Source: Blastocatellia bacterium
Lineage (GTDB): Bacteria; Acidobacteriota; Blastocatellia; Pyrinomonadales; Pyrinomonadaceae
DNA length: 6,809 nucleotides
Assembly (NCBI GenBank): GCA_013695495.1
Contig: JACDAK010000073.1
Location: 1-6,809, forward strand
Direction of reading: 5' to 3'
Shown: positions 6,143 through 6,809 of the stretch, piece after piece
Layout of the letters: the number at the start of each line of letters is the position of its first letter
Position numbering within the stretch: position 1 is the first letter of the stretch
Program-made: the position numbers and the translations under genes
Notes under the pieces: model-generated
What the model was told of the DNA's origin: nothing
Database searches by the model: none
The model's input: the letters and a program-made list of their open reading frames with translations, nothing else

Positions 6143-6809
6143 GTGGGTCCATTCGTTCACAATATCGATCCGATCATCGCGAGTGTTTCCGGCGTTCACG
6201 TTTGGTGGTACGGGATGAGTTTTGGATTGGGTTTTCTCAATGCCCATCTTTTTCTTCGACGGAATAGAGAAAGGGTAGGACTCTCGCTGACCGGCGTTTA
6301 TGACGTCACACTTTTTCTGGCGGTCGGAACCTTGGCGGGCGGTCGGGCCCTAGTGGTCATCAACAACGAATGGGAGTTTTACCGCGACCACCTATCGCTG
6401 ATACCTAGCATTTGGGTTGGCGGATTCGCATCCCACGGTCTCATACTCGGGGCCGCGGCGGGTGTCGGCGCATTTTGCTGCTTTTATAAAGCTCCCTTTC
6501 GGCAGTTGTTCGATCTGCTGGCCATTTCAGCAGCGATCATTTTGGGGTTTGGTCGCGTAGGGAATATCATCGATGGGCAGATCTACGGTAGCCTGACCGA
6601 CCTTCCGTGGGGCGTTCAGTTTCCCGGGGTAGCAGGATTTCGGCATCCGGTAGTTCTCTATGATGGGCTAAAGAATTTTCTGCTGGTGCCCTTACTGCTA
6701 TGGGTGCGCAGCCGCGGGGCGCCTCCCGGAAGGGTCGCAGTACTACCTCATACTCTATGCCGGACTCCGGATACCGATCGATATGCTGCGTGAGTATCCG
6801 ACCACGATG
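6143..6809 (+). CDS. lgt: Prolipoprotein diacylglyceryl transferase-like protein, frameshifted and 3'-partial
   Basis: Lgt is an inner-membrane enzyme that adds diacylglycerol from phosphatidylglycerol to the lipobox cysteine of prolipoproteins. The GTG at 6143 is the likely start, with AAAGG at 6130-6134 as ribosome binding site. Family landmarks are VWWYG (Tyr23), GGFASHG (His98, like E. coli His103), GRVGNIIDGQIYG (Arg138, Asn141, Gly149, like E. coli Arg143, Asn146, Gly154) and RHPVVLYDG (167-175), within several hydrophobic segments. The uninterrupted frame stops at 6793, but its last residues do not resemble Lgt. From about 6726 the next frame reads PEGSQYYLILYAGLRIPIDM, a good Lgt C-terminus containing the counterpart of Arg239, and stays open to the window edge. 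One extra C in the CCC at 6725-6727 explains this, as a real mutation or a sequence error. Gln146 stands where E. coli has Glu151, so this may be a divergent paralogue. Confidence 0.85.

Overview
The window reads as ordinary bacterial chromosome, about mid-50s % GC by eye, with all recognised genes on the + strand. The gene content and protein style, namely a split glycine decarboxylase next to a pair of small exported or unknown proteins, remind me of Acidobacteriota, class Blastocatellia (Pyrinomonadaceae-like). That placement is from memory of similar proteins and is not proven by the window.

Layout. Positions 2-301 hold the C-terminal part of an unknown protein that enters from the left edge. 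After a 4-base gap comes a small secreted hypothetical protein (306-857). An 82-base leader (858-939) carries an imperfect inverted repeat whose right arm ends on the gcvT start codon. The glycine cleavage (gcv) cluster follows: gcvT (940-2055), gcvH (2102-2491), a GC-rich hairpin plus T-run (2497-2519), gcvPA (2525-3862), an easily missed 49-residue membrane protein (3859-4008), a hotdog-fold acyl-CoA thioesterase (4001-4456) and gcvPB (4459-5985). A 9-bp perfect stem (6010-6048) then probably ends the operon, and an lgt-like gene begins at 6143 and runs off the right edge.

How the genes work together. GcvPA and GcvPB are the two halves of PLP-dependent glycine decarboxylase (P-protein). They release CO2 from glycine and load an aminomethyl group onto the lipoyl-lysine of GcvH. 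GcvT passes the one-carbon unit to tetrahydrofolate and releases ammonia. The fourth component, dihydrolipoamide dehydrogenase (L-protein), is not in the window, and neither are lipoate attachment genes. The thioesterase and membrane protein sit between the two P-protein halves with overlapping or near-abutting reading frames, so they are almost certainly co-transcribed and probably translationally coupled with gcvPA and gcvPB.

The main points of interest are: the unlisted small membrane protein and its thioesterase neighbour inside the gcv operon; a cysteine cluster just after the PLP lysine in GcvPB; a single-base frameshift in the lgt-like gene, whose true C-terminus can be read in the next frame to the window edge; and the structured leader before gcvT. 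I see no tRNA, rRNA, CRISPR array, insertion sequence or phage gene.
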